Source: RPQJ01 sp963793675
GTDB taxonomy: Bacteria; Pseudomonadota; Gammaproteobacteria; Steroidobacterales; Steroidobacteraceae
NCBI GenBank assembly: GCA_963793675.1
Contig: CAWCBA010000008.1
Location: forward strand, 186,001 to 250,000
DNA: 64,000 bases
Reading direction: 5' to 3'
Numbering within the stretch: the first letter of the stretch is position 1; each line of letters starts with the position of its first letter. Below the pieces are notes generated by a model. The model was not told the DNA's origin and made no database searches. It saw nothing but the letters and a program-made list of their open reading frames with translations. The translations under genes were made by a program, and so were the position numbers. Shown piece after piece: positions 1 through 9,698 of this stretch.

Positions 1-2191
1 CTGCGACGCACGTGTCGCGGGTTTCAATTCAGGGTCGAAGCGCGACTCGAGGGTCCACGCGAGGCGGGAGGCGATCGACGGATTGCGGGCCAGCACTTCT
101 TCCATGTAGCGCTGGCTGAAGGGGATGCCGGTCTGCAGCAGGTAACGGCAAACGGCCCGCAAAATCAGCGCCTGTCTCCATTCGAGACCGGCGGCGAGTA
201 TGAGGCGGTTGAAGCCGTCGCTCTCGGCCTGGCCGTGATGCACGGCGAAGAATGCCTGCTCGAAGCGGCGCCCATCCAGTTCGGGATCGAGCGTCCGGCC
301 ACCCGCATGCCTGACTTCGAGATCCTGGATCCAGAGCGTCGAGCCGTCCGTCGGTTCCACGCGGTACGGCCGTTCGTTCAGGATGCGCAGGTCGAAATTT
401 TCGAGTAACGGCAGGATATCGGACATCGCGATGGGCTCGCCGCGGCGATAAAGGCGCAGGTGGAGCGCGCCGCTGGCCGGATCGCCGCGGCGCAGTTCCA
501 TCCCGAGTGCGGTCGGGCTGGCGTCCAGTGCAGCGAGCTTCTGCAGGTCGCGAATGGCATCGGCCGGCGCAACGTCTTCCTCGTATGCGACGGGAAACGC
601 ATCCCCGAACCGTGCCGCCAACTGGTCGGCTGCGTCGGCCGGCAGCCGCGCGTGCAGTTCGTCGGTCAGGTTGTCGGCCCACGTCCGCATCGAGGCGCTG
701 ATGCGCTGTTCGATGCGTTCGGCGTCGGCCACCACGCTGCGCGCAGGGTCCGTTCGCACCAGGATGTGGAGTCGTGCGAGCGCGGATTCGGAAATCTGCA
801 CCTGTGATTCGTGGTCCACGCCCGAGAGCTCTTCGAGCAGGATGCGCTCGATCAGTTCACGGACCTGGGTGTTGTAGCGGTCACGCGGCACGTACAGCAT
901 GCACGAGAAGAAGCGCTGGTACGGATCACGGCGCGCGAACAGGCGCACCCGCCGGCGCTCGTACAGGTTGACGATGCCGCGTGTCGTGCGCACGAGTTCG
1001 GGCACCGTCGACTGGAACAGTTCGTCGCGCGGATACGTCTCGAGCACGTGCATCAGCGCCTTGCCGTCGTAGCCCGTCGGCGACACGCCGATGTGGTCCA
1101 GCACGCTCTGCACCTTGTGGCGCAGCAGGGGAATCTCCCGCGGACTGGTGTTGTAGGTGCTCGACGTGAACAAGCCGATGAAGCGCTGCTCGCCGATGAC
1201 GCGGCCGCTCCTGTCGAACCTCTTGATGCCGACGTAATCGAGGTAAGTCGCGCGGTGCACGGTCGAGACCGAGTTGGCCTTGGTCACGATCAGCAGCGCG
1301 ACCTCGCGCGCCTTGCGCTTGCAGTTCGCCGGTGAGCACCGTCGGCTTCGGTCGCGGTCGGCCCTTGCCAGTGCGCAGCAGGCCGAGGCCGGAACGAGGG
1401 ACCGGGACCAGGCGATCGATCGAGCGGGCGCGCTCGAGCCTGTATTCGCGGTATCCGAGGAAGGTGAAGTGATTGTCGGCGAGCCATTCGAGGAACTCGA
1501 CCGCCTCTTTTTCCTCGCGGCGGGGAATGCCGGGCACACCGGCATTCACGTCCCTGGCTATGTCCAGGGCCCGCTGACGGATGGCTGGCCAGTCGGACAC
1601 TGCAAGCCGCACGTCGTCCAGCATGCGGAGGATGCTCACGCGCAGCGCTTCGTGCCGTGCCGGATCGCCAATTCGCGGCACCGCCACGTGCTGCCAGGAT
1701 TCCATGGTGCCAAGGACGCCCTCGCGCTCCTCCATGCTCAGCAATCTGCCACGGCGGTCGCGGGCGATGCGCAGCACCGGGTGGATCATCAACTCGATCG
1801 GCAGCCGGACGTTGCCGAGCACGACGGCCAGTGAGTCGACGAGAAACGGCATGTCGTCGGTCACGACCTCGACGATCGTGTGCGGCGATTCCCAGCCATC
1901 ACGTTGCCGCTGCGGGTTGAACACCCGAACCTTGGGTTCGCCTGCACGTCGCACCGTGCCGAACTCGAGGTGCCCGGCGGCCGAGGCCGCGAACGCCGCC
2001 GCATCGCGCAGCTGCAGGTCTTCCTCACCGACGCTGCGGTAGTAGGCCTGCACGAACGCCGGCAGCGGCAGCGAGGCTCCGCGGGTCCTGCGCGCGAGCC
2101 TCGCGATGTCGTCGATCAGGTGCTGTCGGGCAGCGGGGATCGTTCCTGGCATGGCGGGGCGTCCTTGGGATTTCGTTCTCTTGGTAGTCAT
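1..2191 (-). CDS. gdhB: NAD-specific glutamate dehydrogenase (large type), frameshifted, C-terminus outside window
   Basis: This is the N-terminal part of the roughly 180-kDa NAD-dependent glutamate dehydrogenase, which deaminates glutamate to 2-oxoglutarate in the cytoplasm. The first frame (from ATG 2191) reads through EFLEWLADNHFTFLGYREY, the regulatory-domain signature of the family, up to about position 1325. There one extra base moves the frame, and the protein continues as ALMHVLETYPRDELFQ, ERRRVRLFARRDPYQRFFS and on to base 1. The catalytic domain would lie beyond the window. Both halves match the same family in the right order, so the break is probably a sequence error rather than decay. 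The ATG overlaps the stop of the upstream MarR gene (ATGA, 2188-2191), so the two are probably translated from one mRNA. Confidence 0.85.
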
Positions 2192-2712
2192 CGGGCCGGG
2201 TCGCGACCTGTCTGCAGGCGTCGCGCCCTGGGACCGCGCGCGGCTTTCTTCGGCGCGCGCAGGTCCACGGAAAGGACTTCGGCGCGCTGCGTGAGCACGC
2301 CGAGCAGGCGGTCGAGCGCTGCGCGCTCGTCGTTCGTCAGCGTGTCGAGCAACGAGCGCTCGAACTCGAGGGCGATGGGGGCGACCCCGCGATAGACGGC
2401 GGCCCCGGCCGCGGAGACCTGCAGGATGGAGCGGCGCCGGTCATCGGCTGCGACTGCTCGGCGCAAACGTCCAGCGCGCAGCAGGCGATTGACGGCGCGG
2501 CTCACGGCGACGGCATCCATGCGGCTCTTTTCGGCGACTTCGCGCGCCGAGAGCCCCGGGTGGCGCATGAGCACGGCGATGACCCGCCATTCCGGGATCG
2601 TGAGTCCGAAACGGTCCTCATAGGCCGCCGCGATCGCGTTGCTCGTCACGTTGGCGAGCACCGAGAGCCGGTAGGGCAGGAACGTCTCGAGTTTGATCAA
2701 CGGCGAGGTCAA
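2188..2712 (-). CDS. MarR-family transcriptional regulator
   Basis: This is a winged-helix regulator of the MarR family, about 174 residues. The core is typical: FLPYRLSVLANVTSNAI, then FGLTIPEWRVIAVL, the recognition-helix region REVAEKSRMDAVAVSRAVNRL and the wing DDRRRSILQVS. The frame stays open upstream to 2874, but that would run into zapE. A TTG at 2712, just before LIKLETFLPYRL, matches the usual family N-terminus and lies downstream of a TACAAT hexamer, so it is preferred; no good ribosome-binding site supports it. The stop overlaps the glutamate dehydrogenase start by the ATGA arrangement, suggesting control of glutamate catabolism or autoregulation of the operon. The ligand is unknown. 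Confidence 0.75.
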   Translation of the reverse strand: MTSPLIKLETFLPYRLSVLANVTSNAIAAAYEDRFGLTIPEWRVIAVLMRHPGLSAREVAEKSRMDAVAVSRAVNRLLRAGRLRRAVAADDRRRSILQVSAAGAAVYRGVAPIALEFERSLLDTLTNDERAALDRLLGVLTQRAEVLSVDLRAPKKAARGPRARRLQTGRDPAR

Positions 2713-2744
2713 GGCGAGGGGGCCGTCCGCAGCAGAAGTTTTCG

Positions 2745-2750
2745 ATTGTA
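2745..2750 (-). promoter_or_regulatory. Candidate -10 element for the MarR-glutamate dehydrogenase operon
   Basis: On the minus strand this reads TACAAT, a near-consensus -10 hexamer in an otherwise GC-rich region. It would start transcription about 25 bases before the TTG chosen for the MarR gene. No convincing -35 is visible at 16-18 bases upstream. Confidence 0.3.
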
Positions 2751-2776
2751 ACGATTCGGGCACAGGTGGCGCCAGT

Positions 2777-3892
2777 TCAGGGGAGGTGCGGCCGCGCCAG
2801 GTACCCGTGGGTCTGCATTTCCACCAGGCGGCTGCGCGTGCGATCGAACTCGAAACGCAGGCGTTCGCCGGCATACAGGTCGTCGACGGATGCGTGTGCA
2901 GCCAGCACCAGCTTCACGCCGCGGTCGTAGAACTCGTCGACCAGCGCTATGAACCGGCGCGCCTGGTTATCCAGCGTCTGGTCCATCCGCGGCACGTTGC
3001 TGACCAGCACGGTATGAAAGTCGCTTGCGATTTCTACGTAGTCGGCCTGCGAACGCGGTCCGTCGCAGATGGCGTTGAAGTCGAACCACACCACCTCGTC
3101 CGCTCGCGCGACGAACGGGATGTTGCGGCCTTCGACCGCGAGCTGTCCCGGGCCGCCGGTATCGCCTCCGCTTAGATCGACAAAGCGTGCCTCGAGCTGT
3201 CGATGCGTGTCAGGCAGTCGCGCATCGAGGTACAGCGGGGCCTTTTCGAGCAGGCGCAGGCGGTAGTCCTCGCCCGCGTCGACGTTGATGACCTCGCAAT
3301 GACGCTCGATGGCGGCGATGGCCGGCAGGAAGCGCTGGCGCTGCAGCCCGTCGCGGTACAGCTGCGACGGCGGCAGGTTGGAGGTGAATACCAGCGTGAC
3401 GCCGCGCTTGAACAGGCCCGCGAACAGTCCGCCCAGCAGCATGGCGTCGGCGATGTCGGCTACGAACAGTTCGTCCAGGCACAGCACACGGCAGTCGCGC
3501 GCGATGTCGCTCGCAACGCGCTCCAGCGGATCGGGCAGGTCGCGAGCCTCGCCGAGCCGTGCGTGCACGTCCTTCATGAGCCGGTGAAAGTGCTCGCGCC
3601 GCGTCGGTACGCCGACATGCGCATGGAAGAGGTCCAGCAGGAACGTCTTGCCGCGGCCGACGCCGCCCCAGAGGTAGACGCCTCGCGCGCCGGCCGCGCC
3701 GTCGCCCGGCTGGCGCCACCGGTCGAGCCAGCGGCGCAGGAAGCCTGCTTGCGAGCGCTCTTCCGCGCTGCGCAGGCGCGCCACGAGGTCCGCCAGGCGG
3801 TCGACGGCGTGCAGCTGCGAAGCGTCGGGAAAATAGCCGTGACGGGCGAGTGCGGACTCGTACTCCCTGCGCAGATCGGCTCGCCGCGTCAT
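2777..3892 (-). CDS. zapE: Cell division protein ZapE (AFG1-like ATPase)
   Basis: ZapE is a cytoplasmic AFG1-family P-loop ATPase that associates with FtsZ during division under stress. The Walker A motif GGVGRGKT is at about residues 76-83, followed by HFHRLMKDVH, a Walker B-like CLDELFVADIADA, the sensor segment VTLVFTSNLPP and the C-terminal family block FDFNAICDGPRSQADY. The start was set at ATG 3892 (371 residues), ten bases after the stop of acetoacetyl-CoA synthetase; the longer frame to 3988 overlaps that gene. Length and motif order fit the family. It probably shares a transcript with the upstream synthetase gene. Confidence 0.9.
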   Translation of the reverse strand: MTRRADLRREYESALARHGYFPDASQLHAVDRLADLVARLRSAEERSQAGFLRRWLDRWRQPGDGAAGARGVYLWGGVGRGKTFLLDLFHAHVGVPTRREHFHRLMKDVHARLGEARDLPDPLERVASDIARDCRVLCLDELFVADIADAMLLGGLFAGLFKRGVTLVFTSNLPPSQLYRDGLQRQRFLPAIAAIERHCEVINVDAGEDYRLRLLEKAPLYLDARLPDTHRQLEARFVDLSGGDTGGPGQLAVEGRNIPFVARADEVVWFDFNAICDGPRSQADYVEIASDFHTVLVSNVPRMDQTLDNQARRFIALVDEFYDRGVKLVLAAHASVDDLYAGERLRFEFDRTRSRLVEMQTHGYLARPHLP

Positions 3893-3902
3893 GCGTCGCG
3901 CT

Positions 3903-5853
3903 TCAAGCGCGCAGCTCCGGCCGGTCCCGGAACTCTTCGAGCGCTGCCGGGTTCGCGAGCGCATCCGTGTTCTTGACCGGCCGGCCATGCACGACCTCGC
4001 GGACCGCGAGCTCGACGATCTTGCCGCTGATCGTGCGCGGGATGTCGGCGACTGCGACGATCCTGGCCGGCACGTGTCGCGGCGTCGTGTTGTCGCGAAT
4101 CACGTCCCGGATTCGCTTTTCGAGCGCCGCGTCGAGCGTGACGCCGGGACGCAGCCGCACGAACAGCACGACGCGCACGTCGTTGTCCCAGCGCTGGCCG
4201 ATCGCGATGCTCTCGAGGACCTCCTGCAGCTTCTCGACTTGCCGATAGATTTCTGCGGTGCCGATACGCACGCCGCCGGGATTCAGCACGGCGTCGGAAC
4301 GTCCCAGGATCACGAGCCCGCCGCGCGCGGTCAGCACCGCGAAGTCGCCGTGACACCAGACGTTCGGGAAGCGCTCGAAATACGCCGCGCGGTACCGGCT
4401 GCCATCGGCTATCGTTCCAGAAGCCGACCGGCATCGAAGGGAAGGGCGCCGTGCAGACCAGTTCGCCCTGCTGGCCCTGCAGCGGCCGGCCGTCGTCGTC
4501 GAACACCTCGACGCGCATGCCAAGTCCCCGGCATTGCAGTTCACCGCGATAGACGGGCAGCGTGGGGTTGCCGAGCGCGAAGCAGGACACGATGTCGGTG
4601 CCGCCCGAGATCGACGCCAGCTGAATGTCGGCGCCGATCGCGTTCCGCACGAAGTCGAACTGCTCGTGCGCGAGCGGCGAGCCGGTCGACAGCACGGTGC
4701 GCAGGTTTGCGAGATCGACCTGGCCGGCTGGTCGATAGCCGCTCTTCTCCAGTGCAGCAAGATACTTCGGGCTGGTGCCGAAGCAGGCGACACGTTCTTC
4801 GCTCGCCAGCCGCCACAGCACGCCTTCGTCCGGGTGGAACGGCGACCCGTCGAACAGCACGACGGTGGCCTGCGATGCCAGCGCGCTCGCGAGCCAGTTC
4901 CACATCATCCAGCCGCAGGTCGTGAAGAAGAACAGCCGCTCCCCGGGATGCACGTCAGAGTGCAACTGGTGCTCCTTCAGGTGCTGCAGCAGCGTGCCGC
5001 CCGCGCCGTGGACGATGCACTTCGGCACGCCGGTCGTGCCTGATGAATACAGGATGTAGAGCGGATGATCGAAAGGCATGCGTTCGAAGCGCAGGCTCGC
5101 GTCCGTTTGACCGAACTCTTCATAGTGAAGTGCCGCGGGCAAGCGCGCGAGGTCCGGTCGTGGACTCACGTTCGCCACGACGACCACGTGCGTGACCGAG
5201 GGCAGGCCCGCGAGGATGCCGGCAAGGCGCTCGATCGAATCGAGGGTCTTGCCGCCGTAAGAGTAGCCGTCCGCCGTGAACAGCACCTTCGGCGCGATCT
5301 GCCCGAAGCGATCGATGACCCCGCGAATGCCGAAGTCAGGGGAACATGACGACCAGGTCGCGCCGAGGCTCGTCGTTGCCAGCATCGCGACGATCGCCTC
5401 CGGCAGGTTCGGCATGAAGCCTGCGACGCGATCGCCGGCGACGACGCCGGCCGCCCGCAGTCCGTCGGCCACTCGCGCGACTTCGGCGCGCAACTGGTCC
5501 CAGGACATTTCCCGGCGCCGGCCGCGTTCGTCGCGCGCGATGACGGCGGGTCCGTTGCCGGTGCCGCGCAGCAGGTTCTCGGCGAAGTTCAGCCGGGTGC
5601 CTTCGAACCAGGTGGCGCCGGGCATGCGGTCGCCATCGCGCAACACGGGCCCCGGGCCGCGGTCGGCGATCACGCCAGCGAAGTCGAAGACGGCGCTCCA
5701 GAAAGCGGCCGGTTCGTCGACCGACCATTGCCACAGCGACGAGTAATCGCCGCCCGGCGCGCCGCGGTCGCGGGCGAACGCATGAAACTTCGTCAGCTGC
5801 GCGGCTGAGACGCGTTCGGCGGATGGAATCCAGATTGGTGCGTCGTCGTTCAT
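3903..5853 (-). CDS. aacS: Acetoacetyl-CoA synthetase, one frameshift
   Basis: This cytoplasmic adenylate-forming ligase activates acetoacetate to acetoacetyl-CoA, feeding the thiolase encoded further along. The first frame (ATG 5853) carries the N-terminal TWFEGTRLNFAENLL, the AMP-binding loop LYSSGTTGVPKCIVHG and CGWMMWNWL. Near position 4410, directly after GFWND, one extra base shifts the frame. The remainder continues as SRYRAAYFERFPNVWCHGDF, GRSDAVLNPGGVRIGTAEIY and the C-terminal lysine motif TISGKIVELAVREVV. Joined, the product is about 650 residues, the usual length. The break sits inside a highly conserved block with nothing lost, so a sequence error is likely. zapE follows ten bases downstream; the EtfD-like gene ends ten bases before the start. 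Confidence 0.88.
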
Positions 5854-5863
5854 GCCCCGAATG

Positions 5864-7888
5864 CTAGCCGCTGGCGCGATTGCGCACCATGGCGGAGGCG
5901 ACGAGTTCAGCGACGTCGCGCGTCACGATCGACTCGTTCAGGTTCTTGGTCTTCAATCCGTCACCGAGCATCACGGAGCAGTAGGGACAGGCGGTAGCAA
6001 TCACGGCCGGCCGCTGCGGCAGGCCCTGCTCGACGCGCGCGACGTTGATGCGCGTGCCGATGTGCTCCTCCATCCACATGCGCGCGCCGCCGGCGCCGCA
6101 GCACATCGATTTTTCGCGGTGCAGCGGGAACTCGAGCAGTGCATCCCTGGCTACGCGTCCGAGCACCGCGCGCGGCGCCTCGAATTCGCCGTTGTGGCGG
6201 CCCAGGTAGCAGGGGTCGTGCAGCAGCACGCGTTCGTGCGTCGGCCGGACCTCGATGCGCTTCTCCGCCAGCAGCCGGTCGATCAGCTGCGTGTGGTGCA
6301 CGACCTCCCATTGGCCACCGAAGGCAGGGTATTCGTTGCGCAGCGAATTGAACGCGTGCGGGTCGCAGGTCACGATCCGCTGCACCCCGAGGCCGTTGAA
6401 GGTCTCGACGAGCGACGTCGCGAGCTGCTGGAACAGCATCTCGTTGCCGGCACGCCGCACGCACTCGCCGGTGGTCGGTTCCTGCGCCCCGAGGATGCCG
6501 AAGCTGACGCCGGCTTCGCGCAGGATCTCGACGAACGCGCGCGCGATCTTCTGGCCGTTCTGGTCGAAGGATTCCGCGGAGCCCACGTAGTACAGCCATT
6601 CGACCTGCGCCAGGTCCTCGGCGCTGCGGATCAGCGGCACGTCGAGGCCCTTGGCCCAGTCGCCGCGCGTGTCCGCCGGCAGACCCCAGGGGTTCGACTG
6701 CACTTCGTAGGCGTCGAAGACGTTCTTGAGCTCGGCAGGGAACTCGCCGTCCATCATCACGCGATGCTGGCGCAGCTTGTAGAACTTCGGCAGTAGTTCG
6801 AGTTCGATCGGGCAGGCGGCTTCGCAATATCCGCAGGTGGTGCACGACCATAGCGTGTCGTCGCTGATGACTTCGCCCACCAGGGCCGGCAGGTTCGCCT
6901 TCGCTTCGCCGCCGGCGAGGATGGCCGCGCGCTGCTCGAGCAGGTGGTGCTTGAGGCTGTCGTTGACGCCCTTCATCGAGAGCGGCTTGCCGGTCTGGTA
7001 CGCCGGGCAGGCGTCCTTGCAGCGGCCGCACTCCGTGCAGGTGAAGGCATCGAGCGCGTCCTTCCAGACGAGGTCGGCCACGCTGCGCGCGCCGACTTTC
7101 AGTTCGCTTGCATCGGCAGAGTCGTCCATGAGCGGGCTCAGGTCGACCGTCGGCACTGCATTGGCCGGTTTGCCGCGACGGAAGAAGAGGGCAGGCAAGG
7201 CGGTGACGATGTGAAAGTGCTCGCCGAGCGGCAGCAGCACCAGGAACGCGCAGACCGTGATCATCTGCGTCCAGTACGAGATCGCCGCGGCGGTCGCAAG
7301 CGCGGTGGGGCTCCAGTGCGCGACCAGCGCGGCGAGCCAGCCACCGATCGGGGCATGTGCGCGCTCGTGTGCGATGGCCGGTACCGAGTCTGACAGCTGT
7401 GCGAAGCGGAATGCATCGAAGGCGAAGTCCGTGACCATGATGATCGTGATCAGCCCGAGCACCAGCAGGCCTTCGCGATTGGGCTCGAGACGGGCGGGCC
7501 GCAGCAGCAACCGGCGATAGAAGGCATAGCCGACCGCGAGCAGCACGCCGACTTCGACCAGGTCCTTCCAGACGGTGAATGCGTCACCGAGCGACCCGGT
7601 TAGCGCGAATTCCGCGTCGAAGCCGATCACGATCAGCTGGAGCTTGCGCACGAGCAGCGAGACGAACCCGAGGAAGATGACCGTGTGCATCACGCCCGGC
7701 TTCCACTCGCGACGGATCATGCGTTGCTGCAACAGGCCGTTCCACAGGACGGTGCGCATCCGCGCCCAGGGGTGGTCCCAGCGGACTTCCGGCTGCAGCG
7801 CCGCGACGATGGCGAGCTTGCGCACGCTGAGCCAGGTGAATGCCGCGAACGCGGCGAGCAGCAGGGCAGTGATTCCGAGCGGGCTCAA
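5864..7888 (-). CDS. EtfD-like membrane iron-sulfur oxidoreductase (heterodisulfide reductase-related)
   Basis: This is a membrane-bound electron carrier of the EtfD/HdrD-like class. It has an N-terminal NarI-like bundle of hydrophobic helices (about residues 5-250). Two 4Fe-4S motifs follow, CTECGRCKDACP near residue 284 and CTTCGYCEAACP near residue 349. The C-terminal cysteine-rich CCG region includes HDPCYLGRHNG and MCCGAGGARMWMEE. Such proteins pass electrons from electron-transfer flavoprotein to membrane quinone. The chosen start is TTG 7888, four bases after a strong GGAGGT ribosome-binding site; the longer frame from 7924 lacks one. It gives 674 residues. It is divergent from ETF-quinone oxidoreductase, which does the same overall job with a different fold, so the two may be alternatives or act on different acyl-CoA substrates (inference). 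Confidence 0.85.
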   Translation of the reverse strand: MSPLGITALLLAAFAAFTWLSVRKLAIVAALQPEVRWDHPWARMRTVLWNGLLQQRMIRREWKPGVMHTVIFLGFVSLLVRKLQLIVIGFDAEFALTGSLGDAFTVWKDLVEVGVLLAVGYAFYRRLLLRPARLEPNREGLLVLGLITIIMVTDFAFDAFRFAQLSDSVPAIAHERAHAPIGGWLAALVAHWSPTALATAAAISYWTQMITVCAFLVLLPLGEHFHIVTALPALFFRRGKPANAVPTVDLSPLMDDSADASELKVGARSVADLVWKDALDAFTCTECGRCKDACPAYQTGKPLSMKGVNDSLKHHLLEQRAAILAGGEAKANLPALVGEVISDDTLWSCTTCGYCEAACPIELELLPKFYKLRQHRVMMDGEFPAELKNVFDAYEVQSNPWGLPADTRGDWAKGLDVPLIRSAEDLAQVEWLYYVGSAESFDQNGQKIARAFVEILREAGVSFGILGAQEPTTGECVRRAGNEMLFQQLATSLVETFNGLGVQRIVTCDPHAFNSLRNEYPAFGGQWEVVHHTQLIDRLLAEKRIEVRPTHERVLLHDPCYLGRHNGEFEAPRAVLGRVARDALLEFPLHREKSMCCGAGGARMWMEEHIGTRINVARVEQGLPQRPAVIATACPYCSVMLGDGLKTKNLNESIVTRDVAELVASAMVRNRASG

Positions 7889-7962
7889 GACGACCTCCGG
7901 CTGCGCCAGGCTGGTCCGACGCACGACTATTGCGCCGCACTATCACGAGCGGACTCACGATG

Positions 7963-7968
7963 TACAAT
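7963..7968 (+). promoter_or_regulatory. Candidate -10 element for ETF-quinone oxidoreductase
   Basis: TACAAT lies in the divergent space between the EtfD-like gene and ETF-quinone oxidoreductase, about 48 bases before the ATG chosen for the latter. The -35 region is weak. Confidence 0.35.
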
Positions 7969-8016
7969 TCGGGTTTCCACCAAAAGGCCGCCACCGGCGG
8001 TACGAGGGCACGGTTC

Positions 8017-9672
8017 ATGCAGCGCGAAGCGATGGAGTTCGACGTAGTCGTCGTCGGGGCCGGGCCTGCGGGTCTCGCGGCGGCGATTCGACTGAAACAG
8101 CAGGCCGCCGCGGCCGGCAGCGAACTCAGCGTCTGCGTGCTCGAGAAGGGTTCCGAAGTAGGTGCGCACATCCTCTCGGGTGCGGTCATCGACCCGATCG
8201 CGTTGTCGGAATTGTTTCCGGACTGGAAGGAGCGCGGTGCTCCGCTCGCAACGCCGGTGCAGGAGGATCGATTCCTGGTCCTGACGAAGGACAAGGCGCG
8301 CCGCATTCCGAACTGGCTGCTGCCCCCGCTGATGGACAACCACGGCATGTACATCGCGAGCCTCGGCAACATCTGCCGCTGGCTCGGCCAGCGTGCCGAA
8401 GAGCTGGGGGTCGAAGTATTCCCCGGGTTCGCGGCGGCCGAAGTGCTGTTCAACGAGGACGGCTCGGTGAAGGGCGTGGCGACCGGTGACATGGGCATCG
8501 GCAAGGACGGCGAGCAGAAAGACTCGTATGCGCAGGGCATGGAACTGCACGCCAAGTACACGCTGTTCGCCGAAGGCTGCCGCGGCTCGCTGTCGCAGCA
8601 GCTGATGTCGAGGTTCAACCTGCGTGACGGTGTCGATCCGCAGGTCTACGGCATCGGCGTCAAGGAACTCTGGCAGGTGCCGACGGAAAACCACCAGCCC
8701 GGACTGGTCGTGCACAGCCAGGGCTGGCCGCTGCCGAACGACGTGGGCGGCGGCTCGTTCCTCTATCATTTCGGTGACGGCCTGATCTCGGTCGGCTTCG
8801 TGACGCACTTGAATTATGCGAACCCGCACCTCTCGCCGTTCGAAGAGATGCAGCGGTTCAAGACCCATCCGGCGATCCGCGGCTATTTCGAGGGCGGCAA
8901 GCGCCTGGCCTACGGCGCGCGGGCCATCAACGAAGGTGGCCTGCAATCGATTCCGAAGCTCGCTTTCCCGGGCGGCGCGTTGATCGGCTGCACCGCGGGA
9001 TTCGTGAACCTGCCGCGCATCAAGGGCTCGCACAACGCGATGAAGACCGGGATGCTCGCGGCCGAAGCCGCCTTTGCGGCAGTGTCGGCCGGTCGTGCGA
9101 ACGACGAACTGACGGCGTACCCCGAAGCGTTCCACAACTCATGGGCGTATCGCGACCTGCACAAGGTGCGCAACGTGAAGCCGGGCCTGAAGTGGGGCCT
9201 GTGGGCGGGTACAGCGCACGGCGGCTTCCACATGTGGCTGAACGACCTCGGCCTCGGCGCGCTCGTCGGCTGGACGCTGCGTCACGGCAAGGCCGACCAC
9301 GAATGCCTGAAGCCCGCGGCGGAAATGCCGCGCATCGAATACCCGAAGCCGGACGGCAAGCTGACCTTCGACCGGCTCTCGTCGGTGTTCCTGTCAGGGA
9401 CGGCGCACGAGGAAGACCAGCCGGTGCACCTGCAACTGCGCGACCCGTCGATCCCGGTCGCTGTGAATCTTGCGCGTTACGACGGGCCGGAGAGCCGCTA
9501 TTGCCCGGCGGGTGTGTACGAGTTCGTGGACGCGGCAGGCGGTGGCCAGCGGCTGCAGATCAATGCGCAGAACTGCGTGCACTGCAAGACGTGCGACATC
9601 AAGGATCCGCGGCAGAACATCCACTGGGTGACGCCGGAAGGCGGTGGCGGTCCGAACTACGCGTCGATGTAG
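8017..9672 (+). CDS. Electron transfer flavoprotein-ubiquinone oxidoreductase
   Basis: This membrane-associated flavoprotein passes electrons from electron-transfer flavoprotein, reduced by acyl-CoA and methylated-amine dehydrogenases, to ubiquinone. The FAD-binding motif VVVVGAGPAGLAAAIRLKQ is at the N-terminus. YHFGDGLISVGFVTHLNY and the family block FPGGALIGCTAGFVNLPRIK follow in the middle, and the C-terminal 4Fe-4S domain has NCVHCKTCDIKDPRQNIHW. The start is set at ATG 8017, just before REAMEFDVVVVG, which matches the family N-terminus; the frame upstream is unrelated. Length is 551 residues, as expected. It is divergently arranged with the EtfD-like gene. Confidence 0.95.
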   Translation: MQREAMEFDVVVVGAGPAGLAAAIRLKQQAAAAGSELSVCVLEKGSEVGAHILSGAVIDPIALSELFPDWKERGAPLATPVQEDRFLVLTKDKARRIPNWLLPPLMDNHGMYIASLGNICRWLGQRAEELGVEVFPGFAAAEVLFNEDGSVKGVATGDMGIGKDGEQKDSYAQGMELHAKYTLFAEGCRGSLSQQLMSRFNLRDGVDPQVYGIGVKELWQVPTENHQPGLVVHSQGWPLPNDVGGGSFLYHFGDGLISVGFVTHLNYANPHLSPFEEMQRFKTHPAIRGYFEGGKRLAYGARAINEGGLQSIPKLAFPGGALIGCTAGFVNLPRIKGSHNAMKTGMLAAEAAFAAVSAGRANDELTAYPEAFHNSWAYRDLHKVRNVKPGLKWGLWAGTAHGGFHMWLNDLGLGALVGWTLRHGKADHECLKPAAEMPRIEYPKPDGKLTFDRLSSVFLSGTAHEEDQPVHLQLRDPSIPVAVNLARYDGPESRYCPAGVYEFVDAAGGGQRLQINAQNCVHCKTCDIKDPRQNIHWVTPEGGGGPNYASM

Positions 9673-9698
9673 GCGCGCAGCGCCGGCGCGCCGCGCTG

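Noticed and set aside
7930..8016. Longer start for ETF-quinone oxidoreductase
   Set aside because: The added residues contain the TACAAT promoter element and do not resemble the family N-terminus; ATG 8017 does.
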